From contig JAJFHG010000017.1 in assembly GCA_021775735.1 (NCBI GenBank), positions 1-64,000 on the forward strand: DNA of 64,000 nt. Direction: 5' to 3'. Below, piece by piece: positions 46,328 through 55,658 of this stretch. The notes beneath the pieces were generated by a model. The model worked only from the letters and a program-made list of their open reading frames with translations. It was not told the DNA's origin and ran no database searches. Each line of letters starts with the position of its first letter. The stretch's first letter is position 1. Made by a program: the position numbers and the translations under genes. Source of the DNA: Hyphomicrobiaceae bacterium (lineage in GTDB: Bacteria > Pseudomonadota > Alphaproteobacteria > Rhizobiales > Hyphomicrobiaceae).

Positions 46328-47116
46328 TTAGAAGGAAACAGAGAACGAAACCCCACCATATGTCCCCTCATCACCAGAGGCATCTGGTCCGTCTCCATCA
46401 TCAGCAAACTGATGACCAGCATATACCGTGATTTCGGATTCGTTTACCGGCGTCAGGTTAAACCGGAATGTTGCAAACCCGCCCAGGCGTTGGATATCGC
46501 CAGATTCATCGCCGGACACAGCGCCCTCAGGACCGAATGCAAACCGCCGCGTATTATACCCCAGTCGGAGTTGTGCATAGTAGGTTTCAAAAGCTGTCGA
46601 GTAGCTACCGTTAATACTGACAAACAAAGGTGTCTCTGTACTTGTTTCCAGGTCACCCGCTACTTTGAAGCCGACCTCATCGCCGCGAATTATCTCGGTT
46701 GGTACGTCGGGGCTTAAGTCATAGTCCAGATAGTCAACACCAATATAAATCGTCGCCGTCACAAATCCTCGCGTGAATTGGTAGCCGATCATCACGTCGC
46801 CACCGTGCATGTCACCATCTACCTGACCGCCAGGCACGGTAATTTCATCGTATTCGAAGTCCCCGTATTGACCGAGAACGCGCAATACAAATCCATCTTT
46901 GCCAAAGTTCCGCTGCAGAGAAATCAGCGCTCCTGTATAGTAGGAGCTGGAGTTTTTTGCCCAATCCGCCCCCGAGAAGGTATAGACGGACGTGACATGC
47001 TCCGCTTCATCTTGCGCTACGGCAAGATGGGATTGTGACACGACAAACGCGGATGCCAAGACCAAAGCGATCAAAACATCACGCAAGCCGCACAGGGCCA
47101 CTTTTAAAGTTTGCAT
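46328..47116 (-). CDS. BcsS-like outer-membrane protein
   Basis: Exported protein of 262 residues. A signal peptide (LIALVLASAFVVSQSHLAVA) precedes a beta-strand-rich body with alternating aromatic strands (DGFVLRVLGQYGDFEYD, VDGDMHGGDVMIGYQFTRG, VTATIYIGVDYLDYDLSPD, YAQLRLGYNTRRFAFGPEG, ITVYAGHQFAD, GTYGGVSFSVSF). It ends in Phe as outer-membrane barrels do. This fits the BcsS family found with cellulose and other exopolysaccharide genes in alphaproteobacteria. No bcsA/B is present, so it probably serves the NfrB-like system. It follows no close upstream gene and precedes the glycosidase gene on the same strand. Confidence 0.75.
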   Translation of the reverse strand: MQTLKVALCGLRDVLIALVLASAFVVSQSHLAVAQDEAEHVTSVYTFSGADWAKNSSSYYTGALISLQRNFGKDGFVLRVLGQYGDFEYDEITVPGGQVDGDMHGGDVMIGYQFTRGFVTATIYIGVDYLDYDLSPDVPTEIIRGDEVGFKVAGDLETSTETPLFVSINGSYSTAFETYYAQLRLGYNTRRFAFGPEGAVSGDESGDIQRLGGFATFRFNLTPVNESEITVYAGHQFADDGDGPDASGDEGTYGGVSFSVSF

Positions 47117-47232
47117 GTAATACCACCCTCATGAGTCGACGTTATTGACGACACTATAGTGATTCGCGGCATGACAACTGCGGCCCAAGCCTGGACTGAC
47201 CAGACCCACGTTAAAATTCTGACTTTGTGGGC

Positions 47233-47281
47233 AAAAAAAACACACACCTTTATAACCTCTGACGTGAGATGAGGTTAAAGG
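47233..47281 (-). terminator. Possible terminator downstream of hemA
   Basis: TAACCTC / GAGGTTA form a stem with an 11-nt loop and are followed on the minus strand by GTGTGTG then eight T. It lies about 340 bp past hemA, unusually far. The stretch 47117-47618 otherwise shows no gene. Confidence 0.4.
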
Positions 47282-47618
47282 CCGTAGGTCCACCCACCAG
47301 CCTTTCCACAAAAAATTGAGCACAGTTTAAAAATATTGTTGATTGACAAGAACAGCACTTGACTATTCGCGAATCAGATAACGCCTTCTTAAAAAAAACG
47401 TCACGAGACCGAGCCTGACCCAAAATTGCGCCACGCCGCGATCGCCGGCCTCACGGACCGGGCGTTTCTCAAGCAAATAGCGCAAAACAATCAGAACTTT
47501 GCGAACAGGGCGTAGAAACAATCCGCTAAGACGCGGGAAGAACGGGTGAACGCATTGACGAAAAAAACAAGAAAGAAGACGCCGCGATAACGCTGTGCAA
47601 TCGAATAGTCACGCAGCT

Positions 47619-48890
47619 TCACTCAACGTGGGCCTGGCTGTGCGGCTCTGATCTCATAACTGTCGAGCTGTCTGGAATATCGCGAAGTGGAAGATCAAAA
47701 TTTTCCCAGGTTTGCAAAAGGGACCCGATCAGATGGGCCGTCATCTCTGGTGAATGACAAGGCGTGGGTGTGATGCGCAATCGTTCCGTCCCTCGCGGTA
47801 CTGTCGGATAATTGATTGGCTGAATATAGAGGCCATGTTGGCTCAGCAAATAATCACTTACAAGTTTGCAACTCCGCGCATCGCCAACAACAACCGGTAC
47901 AATATGGCTTGGTCCATCCATGACCGGAAGGCCGACCGCTTTCAGCGCATCACGCAATAGCCCAACCTTGCGGTGCAGCGCATTGCGCTCCATATCGCTG
48001 CCACGAAGATGTTGGATGCTTGCAAGCGCTCCAGCTGCAATTGCGGGCGGTAACGTTGTTGTAAAAATAAAACCACTTGCAAAACTTCTAACCGCGTCAA
48101 CAACACTGTCAGAACTTGCAATATAACCGCCAACGACACCATAAGCCTTCGCGAGCGTACCTTGAATGATGTCAACTTTTTCAACGCAGCCAACACGCTC
48201 TGCAACACCTGCCCCTGTCGGGCCATAGAGACCCACAGCATGAACCTCATCAAGATAGGTCAACGCACCAAATTCATGCGCTAGGTCGCAGATCTCAGAT
48301 ATTGGTGCGATATCACCATCCATGGAATAGACGGATTCAAAAGCAACAATTTTGCATTGGTCTTTGGGCAGCTCTTCAAGCAAAGATCTGAGGTGATCGA
48401 GATCGTTATGCTTGAAGATCAGCTTTGGGCAGCCGCTGCTTTTGATACCGTGAATCATCGAAGCGTGGTTGCTCGCATCCGATAGGATTACACAATCGGG
48501 AAGCAGCCGTCCCAAAGTGCTCAGCGTGGCCTCGTTTGCAACGTAGCCTGAGGTCATCACCAAAGCGCGGTCTTTTTCATGAAGTTCGGCAAGTTCTCGT
48601 TCAAGTGCAACAACAGGGCAGTGGCTGCCAGCAATATTGCGCGTTCCACCAGCGCCAGCCCCATAAGTCTCCAGCGCCTCTTTCATGGCGTCGAGAACAA
48701 CAGCATGCTGTCCCATACCGAGATAATCGTTTGAACACCAAACAACAATGTCCTGGTTTTTGTCAGGCTTGAACCCTTTTGCTTTTGGATAAGCACCAGC
48801 GCGGCGCGCAATTTCGAGAAAAACGCGATAGCGGCCTTCCTCGCGAATACCGACAAGCTTTTGATCAAGAATACGATTGTAGGAGTCCAT
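47619..48890 (-). CDS. hemA: 5-aminolevulinate synthase
   Basis: PLP enzyme of about 423 residues that makes 5-aminolevulinate from glycine and succinyl-CoA, the first step of heme synthesis by the Shemin route of alphaproteobacteria. The start at 48890 gives [12 protein letters not shown], with GGAAA upstream. Motifs: [91 protein letters not shown] and the lysine in [15 protein letters not shown]. It is the last gene of a run with ccmF-G-H-I and haoAB upstream on the same strand, suggesting dedicated heme supply for c-type cytochromes. Confidence 0.96.
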   Translation of the reverse strand: MDSYNRILDQKLVGIREEGRYRVFLEIARRAGAYPKAKGFKPDKNQDIVVWCSNDYLGMGQHAVVLDAMKEALETYGAGAGGTRNIAGSHCPVVALERELAELHEKDRALVMTSGYVANEATLSTLGRLLPDCVILSDASNHASMIHGIKSSGCPKLIFKHNDLDHLRSLLEELPKDQCKIVAFESVYSMDGDIAPISEICDLAHEFGALTYLDEVHAVGLYGPTGAGVAERVGCVEKVDIIQGTLAKAYGVVGGYIASSDSVVDAVRSFASGFIFTTTLPPAIAAGALASIQHLRGSDMERNALHRKVGLLRDALKAVGLPVMDGPSHIVPVVVGDARSCKLVSDYLLSQHGLYIQPINYPTVPRGTERLRITPTPCHSPEMTAHLIGSLLQTWENFDLPLRDIPDSSTVMRSEPHSQAHVE

Positions 48891-48903
48891 CACGGTTTCC
48901 AGT

Positions 48904-49953
48904 TTAATTCTTTTTGTGGGGATCGGCTTGTGGATTGGCGTGCTGCTTACCACTGGCAGGTGCAAGGTCATTGTTCAGTGCAGCAAGCAGGCCTGCGACA
49001 GCCTTTTTGGCTTGTGGGTTGCTGGTCACAAGACCTTGGAGTTTAGTCAAAATTTTCTTTGCAGGTTCAATCTCGTGTTTCTTCACAAGGATCAAACTCT
49101 TGAACCACAATGCCTCTGGCATTTCGGGGCGAAGCTTAAGAACCTGATCAAACGTTGCGTCAGCTTCGGTACGGGACGCGTCGGTGCCTGCATCAAACAA
49201 TGAGGTTGCATACAGGAACAAAACATCAGGGTTTTCAGGTGCGCGCGCGGTGGCTTCTTTATAAAGTCCAACAATTTCTTTTTCCCGACCAAGCACACGG
49301 TAGCTGCGTGCCAACAACGCAAGGTCTTGTGGTGATGGTTTTCCCGTTTCAAGACGTTTTTCCAAACGCGCAACCATGGCCTTTGGATCTGGCTTGCCAT
49401 CGGCCCCCATAATCGGCGCATTACCAGCCAACTTTGGATGGTCTGCAGGCATTGGGCCTGAAGGGGAATTCGGTGTGGTGGTCCCCTGCGCTGTTGCTTG
49501 CGCGCCGATCGGAATCTGACCTGTCGCATGTGGGGAGACATCTCGTGCAAGATCCTGTCCGTTTAAATACCACACGACCAAGCCCGTCGCGGCAAACAAT
49601 ATGACGGCTACGCCAATCCCCGTTTGGGGATAGGTGCCAGCGCGCTCGAGAGGAACTTTGCGGGCGTCTTCGCGCTTACGCCGAAGTTCCTTTACTGACG
49701 CTTCTGCTTCTTTTGTCAAACGCAGCCTCTCTTTCTGATAACTCTTTTCGTCGACTTTGTTTTCAGCAAGAGCCACTTCCAAATCGCGCATCGCCTCAAT
49801 GTTACGGTTTCTTCGGCTGCGCACATGGTCGTCCGACACCGGTGATTCATGACCGAAGTCGGTTAGTGAATCAGCCTCTGTTTCCCATAGCGGCCGCAGC
49901 ACGACAAAAGCGACAAGTGCTGTGAGAACAACAATGAACAGTATTGTTGTCAT
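48904..49953 (-). CDS. ccmI: Cytochrome c biogenesis protein CcmI (CycH)
   Basis: Apocytochrome c chaperone of 349 residues. Helix 1 ([21 protein letters not shown]) is followed by a cytosolic Arg-rich coiled loop ([28 protein letters not shown]), which is the family hallmark, and a second helix ([19 protein letters not shown]). The periplasmic C-terminal part has TPR repeats ([47 protein letters not shown]). It presents apocytochromes to the CcmFH heme lyase. It overlaps ccmH by ATGA. Confidence 0.92.
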   Translation of the reverse strand: MTTILFIVVLTALVAFVVLRPLWETEADSLTDFGHESPVSDDHVRSRRNRNIEAMRDLEVALAENKVDEKSYQKERLRLTKEAEASVKELRRKREDARKVPLERAGTYPQTGIGVAVILFAATGLVVWYLNGQDLARDVSPHATGQIPIGAQATAQGTTTPNSPSGPMPADHPKLAGNAPIMGADGKPDPKAMVARLEKRLETGKPSPQDLALLARSYRVLGREKEIVGLYKEATARAPENPDVLFLYATSLFDAGTDASRTEADATFDQVLKLRPEMPEALWFKSLILVKKHEIEPAKKILTKLQGLVTSNPQAKKAVAGLLAALNNDLAPASGKQHANPQADPHKKN

Positions 49954-50405
49954 GTTGATGGACTCTCTTTGATCTGTTCTGGTGGATTATCGTCGTCAAA
50001 TTCATCTACCGCTTCATCATCATCGCGGCGCAGATGCCATGCGAGAGCGAGAGAAGCAAAAATCATGAGAAAAAGTGGCCCATACCACAAAAGCAACTGC
50101 GGCCCTTCTTTTGGTGGGGCCTGAAGCACAAACGTTCCGTAGCGAGCGACAAAAAATGAGACGATCTCTTCTTCTGTGCGTCCGTTGGAGAGTTGTTCAC
50201 GAATGATCTGGCGCATTTCATTTGCAAGCGGCGCCTTGGAGTCATAGAGATTTTCACTTTGGCAGACCGGGCACCGCAAACGTTCGGAGATTTGTCGAAT
50301 ATTTCGGTCAATTGCCTGCTCTGTTTTCAACTGCGGCGCGGCGTTTACGCCACCAACCGTGAGCATCGTGATAAAAACCAGATACGCAACAAAACGATAC
50401 ATCAT
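49950..50405 (-). CDS. ccmH: Cytochrome c biogenesis protein CcmH
   Basis: Membrane-anchored thiol-reduction protein of 151 residues with a signal peptide (MYRFVAYLVFITMLTVGGVNAAP). The catalytic pair is in RLRCPVCQSENLYDSKAPLANEMRQIIREQL. A C-terminal helix (LLLWYGPLFLMIFASLALAWHL) anchors it. It keeps apocytochrome CxxCH cysteines reduced at the heme lyase. Acidic C-terminal tail. Overlaps ccmG and ccmI. Confidence 0.94.
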   Translation of the reverse strand: MMYRFVAYLVFITMLTVGGVNAAPQLKTEQAIDRNIRQISERLRCPVCQSENLYDSKAPLANEMRQIIREQLSNGRTEEEIVSFFVARYGTFVLQAPPKEGPQLLLWYGPLFLMIFASLALAWHLRRDDDEAVDEFDDDNPPEQIKESPST

Positions 50406-50953
50406 GACCTGCCTCTCAGTGTTGCAATGATCTTTAAGGCTTTGGATTCATCAAGCGCGCCAATATGGCGATAGGCAATGCGCCCATCTGGCCCGACGAA
50501 ATAGGTCTCTGGCAATCCATAGACACCAAAATCAATGCCGGTTCTGCCTTTCGCATCAACAACTGAGGGATAAGGGAATGCCCCGTGCTGCGACAAAAAC
50601 TTAAGCGCCTGCTCACTGCGGTCACGATAGTTGACACCAAGAAATGAAACGTCAGCATTATCCTTGAATTGGTCTGACAATTTTATCAGCGTATCGTGCT
50701 CTGTTCGGCACGCGCCGCACCAGGACGCCCAGAAATTGAGAACAAGGACCTTCCCGTCATAATCAGATCTTTTGATCGGTTCGCCATTATGCAATTCACC
50801 AAGTGAAAACGGCGGCGCCTGTTTGCCAACAAGGGCTGAGGGCAAATGAGATGCATCGCGGGTCAGACCATAGGCAAACACGCCGATAAGCAGTGCCGGG
50901 AAAACAATGCAGGCGATCTTCCAATAGGCAAATCCTGATGACGTTGTGCTCAT
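50402..50953 (-). CDS. ccmG: Thiol:disulfide oxidoreductase CcmG/DsbE
   Basis: Periplasmic thioredoxin-like protein of 183 residues, anchored by an N-terminal helix (IACIVFPALLIGVFAYGL). The active site is LNFWASWCGACRTEHDTL; the cis-Pro and insert region GVYGLPETYFVGPDGRIAYRHIG fits CcmG. The ATG at 50953 overlaps the ccmF stop (ATGA); the longer upstream frame is a shadow of ccmF. It reduces CcmH and apocytochrome. Confidence 0.94.
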   Translation of the reverse strand: MSTTSSGFAYWKIACIVFPALLIGVFAYGLTRDASHLPSALVGKQAPPFSLGELHNGEPIKRSDYDGKVLVLNFWASWCGACRTEHDTLIKLSDQFKDNADVSFLGVNYRDRSEQALKFLSQHGAFPYPSVVDAKGRTGIDFGVYGLPETYFVGPDGRIAYRHIGALDESKALKIIATLRGRS

Positions 50954-52941
50954 GCCGTCACCTCTGTGCCAGTTTTCGGCAATGGCCGTCGTGACGGTCG
51001 CGCTGAAAAAGCAACCACTGACCCAAGCGCTATAATGAGCCAACCCAGCCAGATCCAAGTCACAAGCGGATTGCGGTAGGCTCTGAGTGAAATCTGGCCA
51101 TTGCCAGACTCTCCGCCAAGCACAATGTGCAGATCCTCCCAAAAGCCGGTCAGCAATGCAGCTTCGGTGGTCACCATATTGCCGCGCGGATAAGAACGTT
51201 TCTCGGTTGTCAGTTCACCATACGATTGGCCGTTGTGTTGCACAGAGAATGAAGCCCTGCGCGCATGATAGTTCGGACCTTCGACATCGCCAATTCCATG
51301 ATAGGTGACGAGATAGTCGCCTATCTCAAATCTATCATTGACCGACAACGCAACTGTTTTGGTTTCCTTAAACAAACCAGAGCCAACTAGCCCAATGCAG
51401 ATGACCAATATTCCCAAGTGAACGATTAGCCCGCCATAGCGACGTGGGTTTGCAAAAAACAGGTCGGTAAACCCGGACGCAATACTTTTGTCAATGACGT
51501 TGGCGCGCACTTTGGATGCGCGATAGACGTCAGCCAGAGTTGCCCAGATCGCAAAGGCAATGATCGCAGAGGCAACAAGTGCCAGGACATTTGTGATGCC
51601 AAATAACAAAAGCGCGACGACACACACGCCAGCCATCGCAGCTGCTGTAAGAAATTGTCGCGTGAGAAGCTTGGCGCTTGCGCGCCGCCACGGCACAACC
51701 GGTCCGATGGCCATCAAAACAACGATCGCCAGCATGAGCGGCGCCATAACCTGATTGAAGTACGGCGGCCCAACTGTCACCCGATCATTGGTCACAAACT
51801 CTGCCAACAACGGCAGCATGGTGCCAAGAAACACCGTGAACAGGGCAACAATGAACAGTAGATTGTTGTAGAGCAAAGCGCTTTCGCGTGAGATTGGCGC
51901 GACGATACCGCTGCCGCCACCGAGCATGTTGGCGCGACGAATGAGGAGCCCCAAACTCACAAACAACACCACGGCCAGAAATGCCAAGATAAAGGCGCCG
52001 CGGCCAGGGTCGGTCGCGAAAGCATGCACCGACGTCAACACACCAGAGCGGACAAGAAACGTCCCCATCAGCGACAAGCTGAAGGTTGCAATGATGAGAA
52101 ATAGATTCCATCCGTTGAACAAATGGCGTCGCTCTTGCGCCATTGAGGAATGAAGAAATGCCGTTGCCGTCAGCCACGGCATGAACGAGGCATTCTCAAC
52201 AGGGTCCCATGCCCAGTAGCCACCCCAACCAAGCTCATAGTACGACCAATATCCACCGAGCATGATGCCGGTTGTGAGCGCCGTCCAGGCAAACAAACTC
52301 CAGCGACGAGTTGCAACAACCCATTCGGTCGTAAGCTGGCCACGTGCAAGCGCTGCAATCGCGAACGCAAATGGAACCGAGAAACCGACATAGCCCATGT
52401 AAAGAAGGGGTGGGTGAAAAATCAATCCGGGATCTTGGAGCAGCGGATTAAGATCCCTTCCCTCTGGCAGAGCTGGAATGATCTCGGTGAAGGGACTGGA
52501 CAGGAAAAGAATGAACGACAGAAATCCAACCTGTATGCCAGCCAGCGTTGCCAGAATGTAAGGCATCGAAAGTGGATGCGTTTTGTGGTGCAAGTGACCA
52601 GCCAGTGCTGAGAACAGCACCAGGTACCAAAGCCACAACATGAGAGACCCCTCATGCGCTCCCCATAGTGCAGTTAGCCTGTACATGAGTGGCAATTGGC
52701 TATTTGAATTCTGCGCGACATAGGCCACGGAAAAGTCTTTGGCAACAAACGCATGAACGATGGTCGCAATAGCAAGCGTGACCAACGCAAGATTTGCATA
52801 GAGCGCTAGACGCGCCACTGCAACATAGGCCGGGCGCACCAGAGCACGCCCTGCCAGAGAGAAAGCAACAGCGGCAAGCGCGAGAAGTAGCGCCAACGTC
52901 GTTGCGATCATGCCAATTTCAATTGTTGTGTTCTGAAACAT
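50950..52941 (-). CDS. ccmF: Cytochrome c heme lyase subunit CcmF
   Basis: Large multi-spanning membrane protein of about 663 residues, core of the heme lyase. Signature motifs: LPLMYRLTALWGAHEGSLMLW near residue 85, DPGLIFHPPLLYMGYVGFSVPFA, and the WWD motif WSYYELGWGGYWAWDPVENASFMPWL with HSS after it. Paired His flank the motif for heme. The C-terminal periplasmic domain has VYRASK... and YHGIGDVEGPNYHARRASF. It is the first ccm gene of the run, beginning right after the MocR gene stop. ccmABC and ccmE are not in the window. Confidence 0.96.
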   Translation of the reverse strand: MFQNTTIEIGMIATTLALLLALAAVAFSLAGRALVRPAYVAVARLALYANLALVTLAIATIVHAFVAKDFSVAYVAQNSNSQLPLMYRLTALWGAHEGSLMLWLWYLVLFSALAGHLHHKTHPLSMPYILATLAGIQVGFLSFILFLSSPFTEIIPALPEGRDLNPLLQDPGLIFHPPLLYMGYVGFSVPFAFAIAALARGQLTTEWVVATRRWSLFAWTALTTGIMLGGYWSYYELGWGGYWAWDPVENASFMPWLTATAFLHSSMAQERRHLFNGWNLFLIIATFSLSLMGTFLVRSGVLTSVHAFATDPGRGAFILAFLAVVLFVSLGLLIRRANMLGGGSGIVAPISRESALLYNNLLFIVALFTVFLGTMLPLLAEFVTNDRVTVGPPYFNQVMAPLMLAIVVLMAIGPVVPWRRASAKLLTRQFLTAAAMAGVCVVALLLFGITNVLALVASAIIAFAIWATLADVYRASKVRANVIDKSIASGFTDLFFANPRRYGGLIVHLGILVICIGLVGSGLFKETKTVALSVNDRFEIGDYLVTYHGIGDVEGPNYHARRASFSVQHNGQSYGELTTEKRSYPRGNMVTTEAALLTGFWEDLHIVLGGESGNGQISLRAYRNPLVTWIWLGWLIIALGSVVAFSARPSRRPLPKTGTEVTA

Positions 52942-52943
52942 GA

Positions 52944-54506
52944 TCAACTGACTTTCTTACACTGATCAGGGGCTGGACCTACGACAGCTTGGTGCAGGCG
53001 CTTAACCGCTTTTTCGATGTCACTTTCTTTCAATGATGAGTAACCAAGCACCAAGACATCATCGCTAGCCGTTCCATCAAAATCGTGAGCACCACCACTG
53101 TTGAGTGCGTAGATACCAACTCCCTTTTTGTATGCGCGCTGCTGAATTTCATGAGCGGGAGGAGAGCCTTCAGGTGGTCGCCACGCCACATGCAATCCGC
53201 CGGACTCTCCTTTGAGGTCAGCACCACCAAATGTTTTTTCCAAACAGGTCCGCAGATGATCGCGGCGCGACTTGTAGATCAGTCGCATGCGACGCAAATG
53301 GCGATCAAAAGCGCCGGTTTCGATAAATTCAGCCAGTACAGCCTGGTCAAGCCACGGCTGCCCATTGTTCATTTGTGATTTTGCGTTGCGTGCCGCATCC
53401 GATACGCATTTTGGCACCACAACATAGCCAAGGCGAAGACCGGCCCCAAGAGATTTGGAGAATGTCCCAACGTAGAGAACGCGGTGCCCCCGATCCAAAC
53501 CAGCCAATGACGTGAGCGGCGGACCGTCGTAGCGAAAGTCGCTGTCGTAGTCGTCTTCAATAATGACGCTACTGGTCTCTTCAGCCCACTTGAGGAGCTT
53601 CATGCGGCGTTCGAGTGAGAGTGTGACGCCTGTTGGGTATTGGTGTGATGGCGTAACATAAACGATGCCACCCTGATCACGAGGCAAATTGTCGACAATC
53701 AAACCATGGTCATCAACTGGGATTGGATTCAGTTTGTGGCCAAGACTCTTAAAAAGATAAGCGGCACCTTGATAGCAGGGGTTTTCAATATAGATCGGGC
53801 GATGCGTTACGTTGCACAATCGGCAAATCAGATTGAGCCCATCTTGAGAGCCACTTGTTACAATAACCTGCTTGTGGTCGACAGCCATGCCTCGCGCTGG
53901 ACCGAGATGATCTGCGATTGCAACACGCAACTCCTCGAGACCTGCAGGCTCACCGTACTCTGTCAGGGAAAAACCGGACGCCGCTAACTTTCGCACAAGA
54001 ATGCGACGCCATGCGCGAACGGGATAGCCATTCGCGTCTGGACGGCCGAGCCAAAAATCATATTTTGGTCGCGCGTGGCTCGGATACATGACGCCGACTG
54101 GAAGGCCGTCAAAACCGAGTAGGTCTGCCTCACCATTTTTTGCGACACCATTTTGCCTGTCACCGTCGGCACGCCCGCCGATCGACATCAGGTCATCTGG
54201 CAACACAAGGCTAACGAACATGCCAGCAGTGCCGCGAGATTCGATATAGCCTTCATCAACCAGGCGGTCGTACGCCAAAACAACTGTATTGCGAGAAACC
54301 TGCGCCCGCTCCGCGAGCAGTCGACTGGGCGGCAGCCCCTTTCCGGGCTTGAGGCGCCCCTCAAGGATCATCGTGCGAACTTGTTCAAAGACCTGCGCTT
54401 GGAGGGTCGCGGAGCCGTTCGTATCGAGTACCAACGATAGTTCCAACAGACCACCGCTCCCTGTGTTTTCACGTGTTTCGACGAAACTGGACCCATCATT
54501 GCGCAA
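52944..54506 (-). CDS. MocR/PdxR-type regulator (GntR HTH fused to aminotransferase-like domain)
   Basis: Regulator of about 520 residues. The N-terminal winged helix is GntR-like (TLQAQVFEQVRTMILEGRLKPGKGLPPSRLLAERAQVSRNTVVLAYDRLVDEGYIESRGTAG). The C-terminal domain is a class-I aminotransferase fold with ITSGSQDGLNLICRL-type motif (TSGSQDGLNL), IENPCYQGA, VIIEDDYDSDFRYDG and the PLP lysine region YVGTFSKSLGAGLRLGYVV. Such proteins bind PLP and sense amines or PLP itself. It lies between haoB and ccmF on one strand. Since HemA is a PLP enzyme at the end of the run, control of heme/cytochrome supply is a plausible role. The start codon appears to be TTG and is uncertain. Confidence 0.88.
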   Translation of the reverse strand: MRNDGSSFVETRENTGSGGLLELSLVLDTNGSATLQAQVFEQVRTMILEGRLKPGKGLPPSRLLAERAQVSRNTVVLAYDRLVDEGYIESRGTAGMFVSLVLPDDLMSIGGRADGDRQNGVAKNGEADLLGFDGLPVGVMYPSHARPKYDFWLGRPDANGYPVRAWRRILVRKLAASGFSLTEYGEPAGLEELRVAIADHLGPARGMAVDHKQVIVTSGSQDGLNLICRLCNVTHRPIYIENPCYQGAAYLFKSLGHKLNPIPVDDHGLIVDNLPRDQGGIVYVTPSHQYPTGVTLSLERRMKLLKWAEETSSVIIEDDYDSDFRYDGPPLTSLAGLDRGHRVLYVGTFSKSLGAGLRLGYVVVPKCVSDAARNAKSQMNNGQPWLDQAVLAEFIETGAFDRHLRRMRLIYKSRRDHLRTCLEKTFGGADLKGESGGLHVAWRPPEGSPPAHEIQQRAYKKGVGIYALNSGGAHDFDGTASDDVLVLGYSSLKESDIEKAVKRLHQAVVGPAPDQCKKVS

Positions 54507-54522
54507 AAAACAGCCAATGTCA

Positions 54523-54555
54523 TAGGTCCAAACAGAAACCCTACTTTAGTACCAA
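54523..54555. promoter_or_regulatory. Possible MocR direct-repeat operator
   Basis: On the minus strand TTGGTACTA and TTGGACCTA occur 24 bp apart just before the MocR gene. Direct repeats of CTGGACYTA type are known for the TauR branch of this family. Seven of nine positions agree. Suggestive only. Confidence 0.3.
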
Positions 54556-54609
54556 GAAGATTGGGGTGGGGGTGCGAGAGGTCTGGCTATTCGCCGTCGC
54601 GGAAAATGC

Positions 54610-55650
54610 TCAGGATGCGGTTTTCAGCGGTTCAATCCGAAACACCCAGGTGCCACCTGTTTGAAAGACAAGCCGCAACACGTCGAGCTGCATCGGATTT
54701 GTCGTTGAAAATGGCAAGGCACGGGCAATCAGTGAACTCTTCAGCTCATTCTTTCCCAAGAAATAAACGCGACTGAAATCGCCGTCGCGTTGCTCAACAG
54801 CATAGCTGGAATGACCATTTTTGGTCAGCCAGCCCTTAACCGCTTTAATCAGACCGTGCGCGCGACTTGCACCTGGAAAATCGCGATAGCCAACATGAAA
54901 ACGTTCCCGCGCCAGAGCACCAAGCCGCATCACATCAGCAATATTCAAAATAAGAAAACCACGCTTTCCCTTCGCAAGCGCTGCAAGACTTGCCGTGCCT
55001 GTAAGCTCATCGCTGAGCAACGCATCAACCATTTTGTTGAGCGTCGCCTCATCATTCTTGGTGTGGGATGCCCAGAATTTTTTCTGCTGACCAACAATCA
55101 CCGATCGCTCATCGTGCCAGATTGCTGGCGCAATCACCGACAAGGGAGCCCCACTGGAAATCAATGACTTTCGTTGCGTCAAGCGCGCGATCGAACCGAC
55201 AAATCCTGGAAATCCAATCAGAACGTCATCGGCATTCGTATGCTTGGTGATAGCCTCAGCGACTTTTAGAATTTCACTGCTCGTGACATCCGGAGACAAG
55301 ACAGGCTCTGCGGTTGTATTGACCCAGGATAACACGGACAACGGTTTGCCATCTTTGCCCAGCGAAACAAACTCAGCAATCGGGCTCGCCACACCCTCTA
55401 CGCGAACGGCAAAGCTTCGTGTCTCGGTACCCGCCGGCAGCGTCAGCTTTTCGTCTTTTAAAAGGCGCTCAACAGCATCCGTTTCGGTGACAGAAAATGG
55501 AAGTTGAGACTTTTTGGCAGGCAGTAGCAGCGCCCAAGCAACAAGGCTCGCGCCAACCACCATTGCAGCAATACTAAGTGCCTGGCCCTTGAAAGCGACA
55601 AGTCGCTTCGATTTCTCGAAGCGACTTGGATTGGTGGTTTGATTTGTCAT
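54610..55650 (-). CDS. haoB: HaoB-like protein
   Basis: Protein of 346 residues with one N-terminal membrane helix (LSIAAMVVGASLVAWALLLPA) and a large periplasmic domain. It starts 9 bp after the octaheme cytochrome gene, the place held by haoB in ammonia oxidisers. Features seen: DDVLIGFPGFVGSIARLTQRK, ISSGAPLSVIAPAIWHDERS, GKRGFLILNIADVMRLGALARERFHVGYRDFPGASRAHGLIKAVKGWL and GGTWVFRIEPL. No heme-binding CxxCH. The biochemical role of HaoB is unknown; an assembly or membrane-docking role for HAO is often assumed. Assignment rests on synteny plus size and topology. Confidence 0.75.
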   Translation of the reverse strand: MTNQTTNPSRFEKSKRLVAFKGQALSIAAMVVGASLVAWALLLPAKKSQLPFSVTETDAVERLLKDEKLTLPAGTETRSFAVRVEGVASPIAEFVSLGKDGKPLSVLSWVNTTAEPVLSPDVTSSEILKVAEAITKHTNADDVLIGFPGFVGSIARLTQRKSLISSGAPLSVIAPAIWHDERSVIVGQQKKFWASHTKNDEATLNKMVDALLSDELTGTASLAALAKGKRGFLILNIADVMRLGALARERFHVGYRDFPGASRAHGLIKAVKGWLTKNGHSSYAVEQRDGDFSRVYFLGKNELKSSLIARALPFSTTNPMQLDVLRLVFQTGGTWVFRIEPLKTAS

Positions 55651-55658
55651 GGAGTGAC

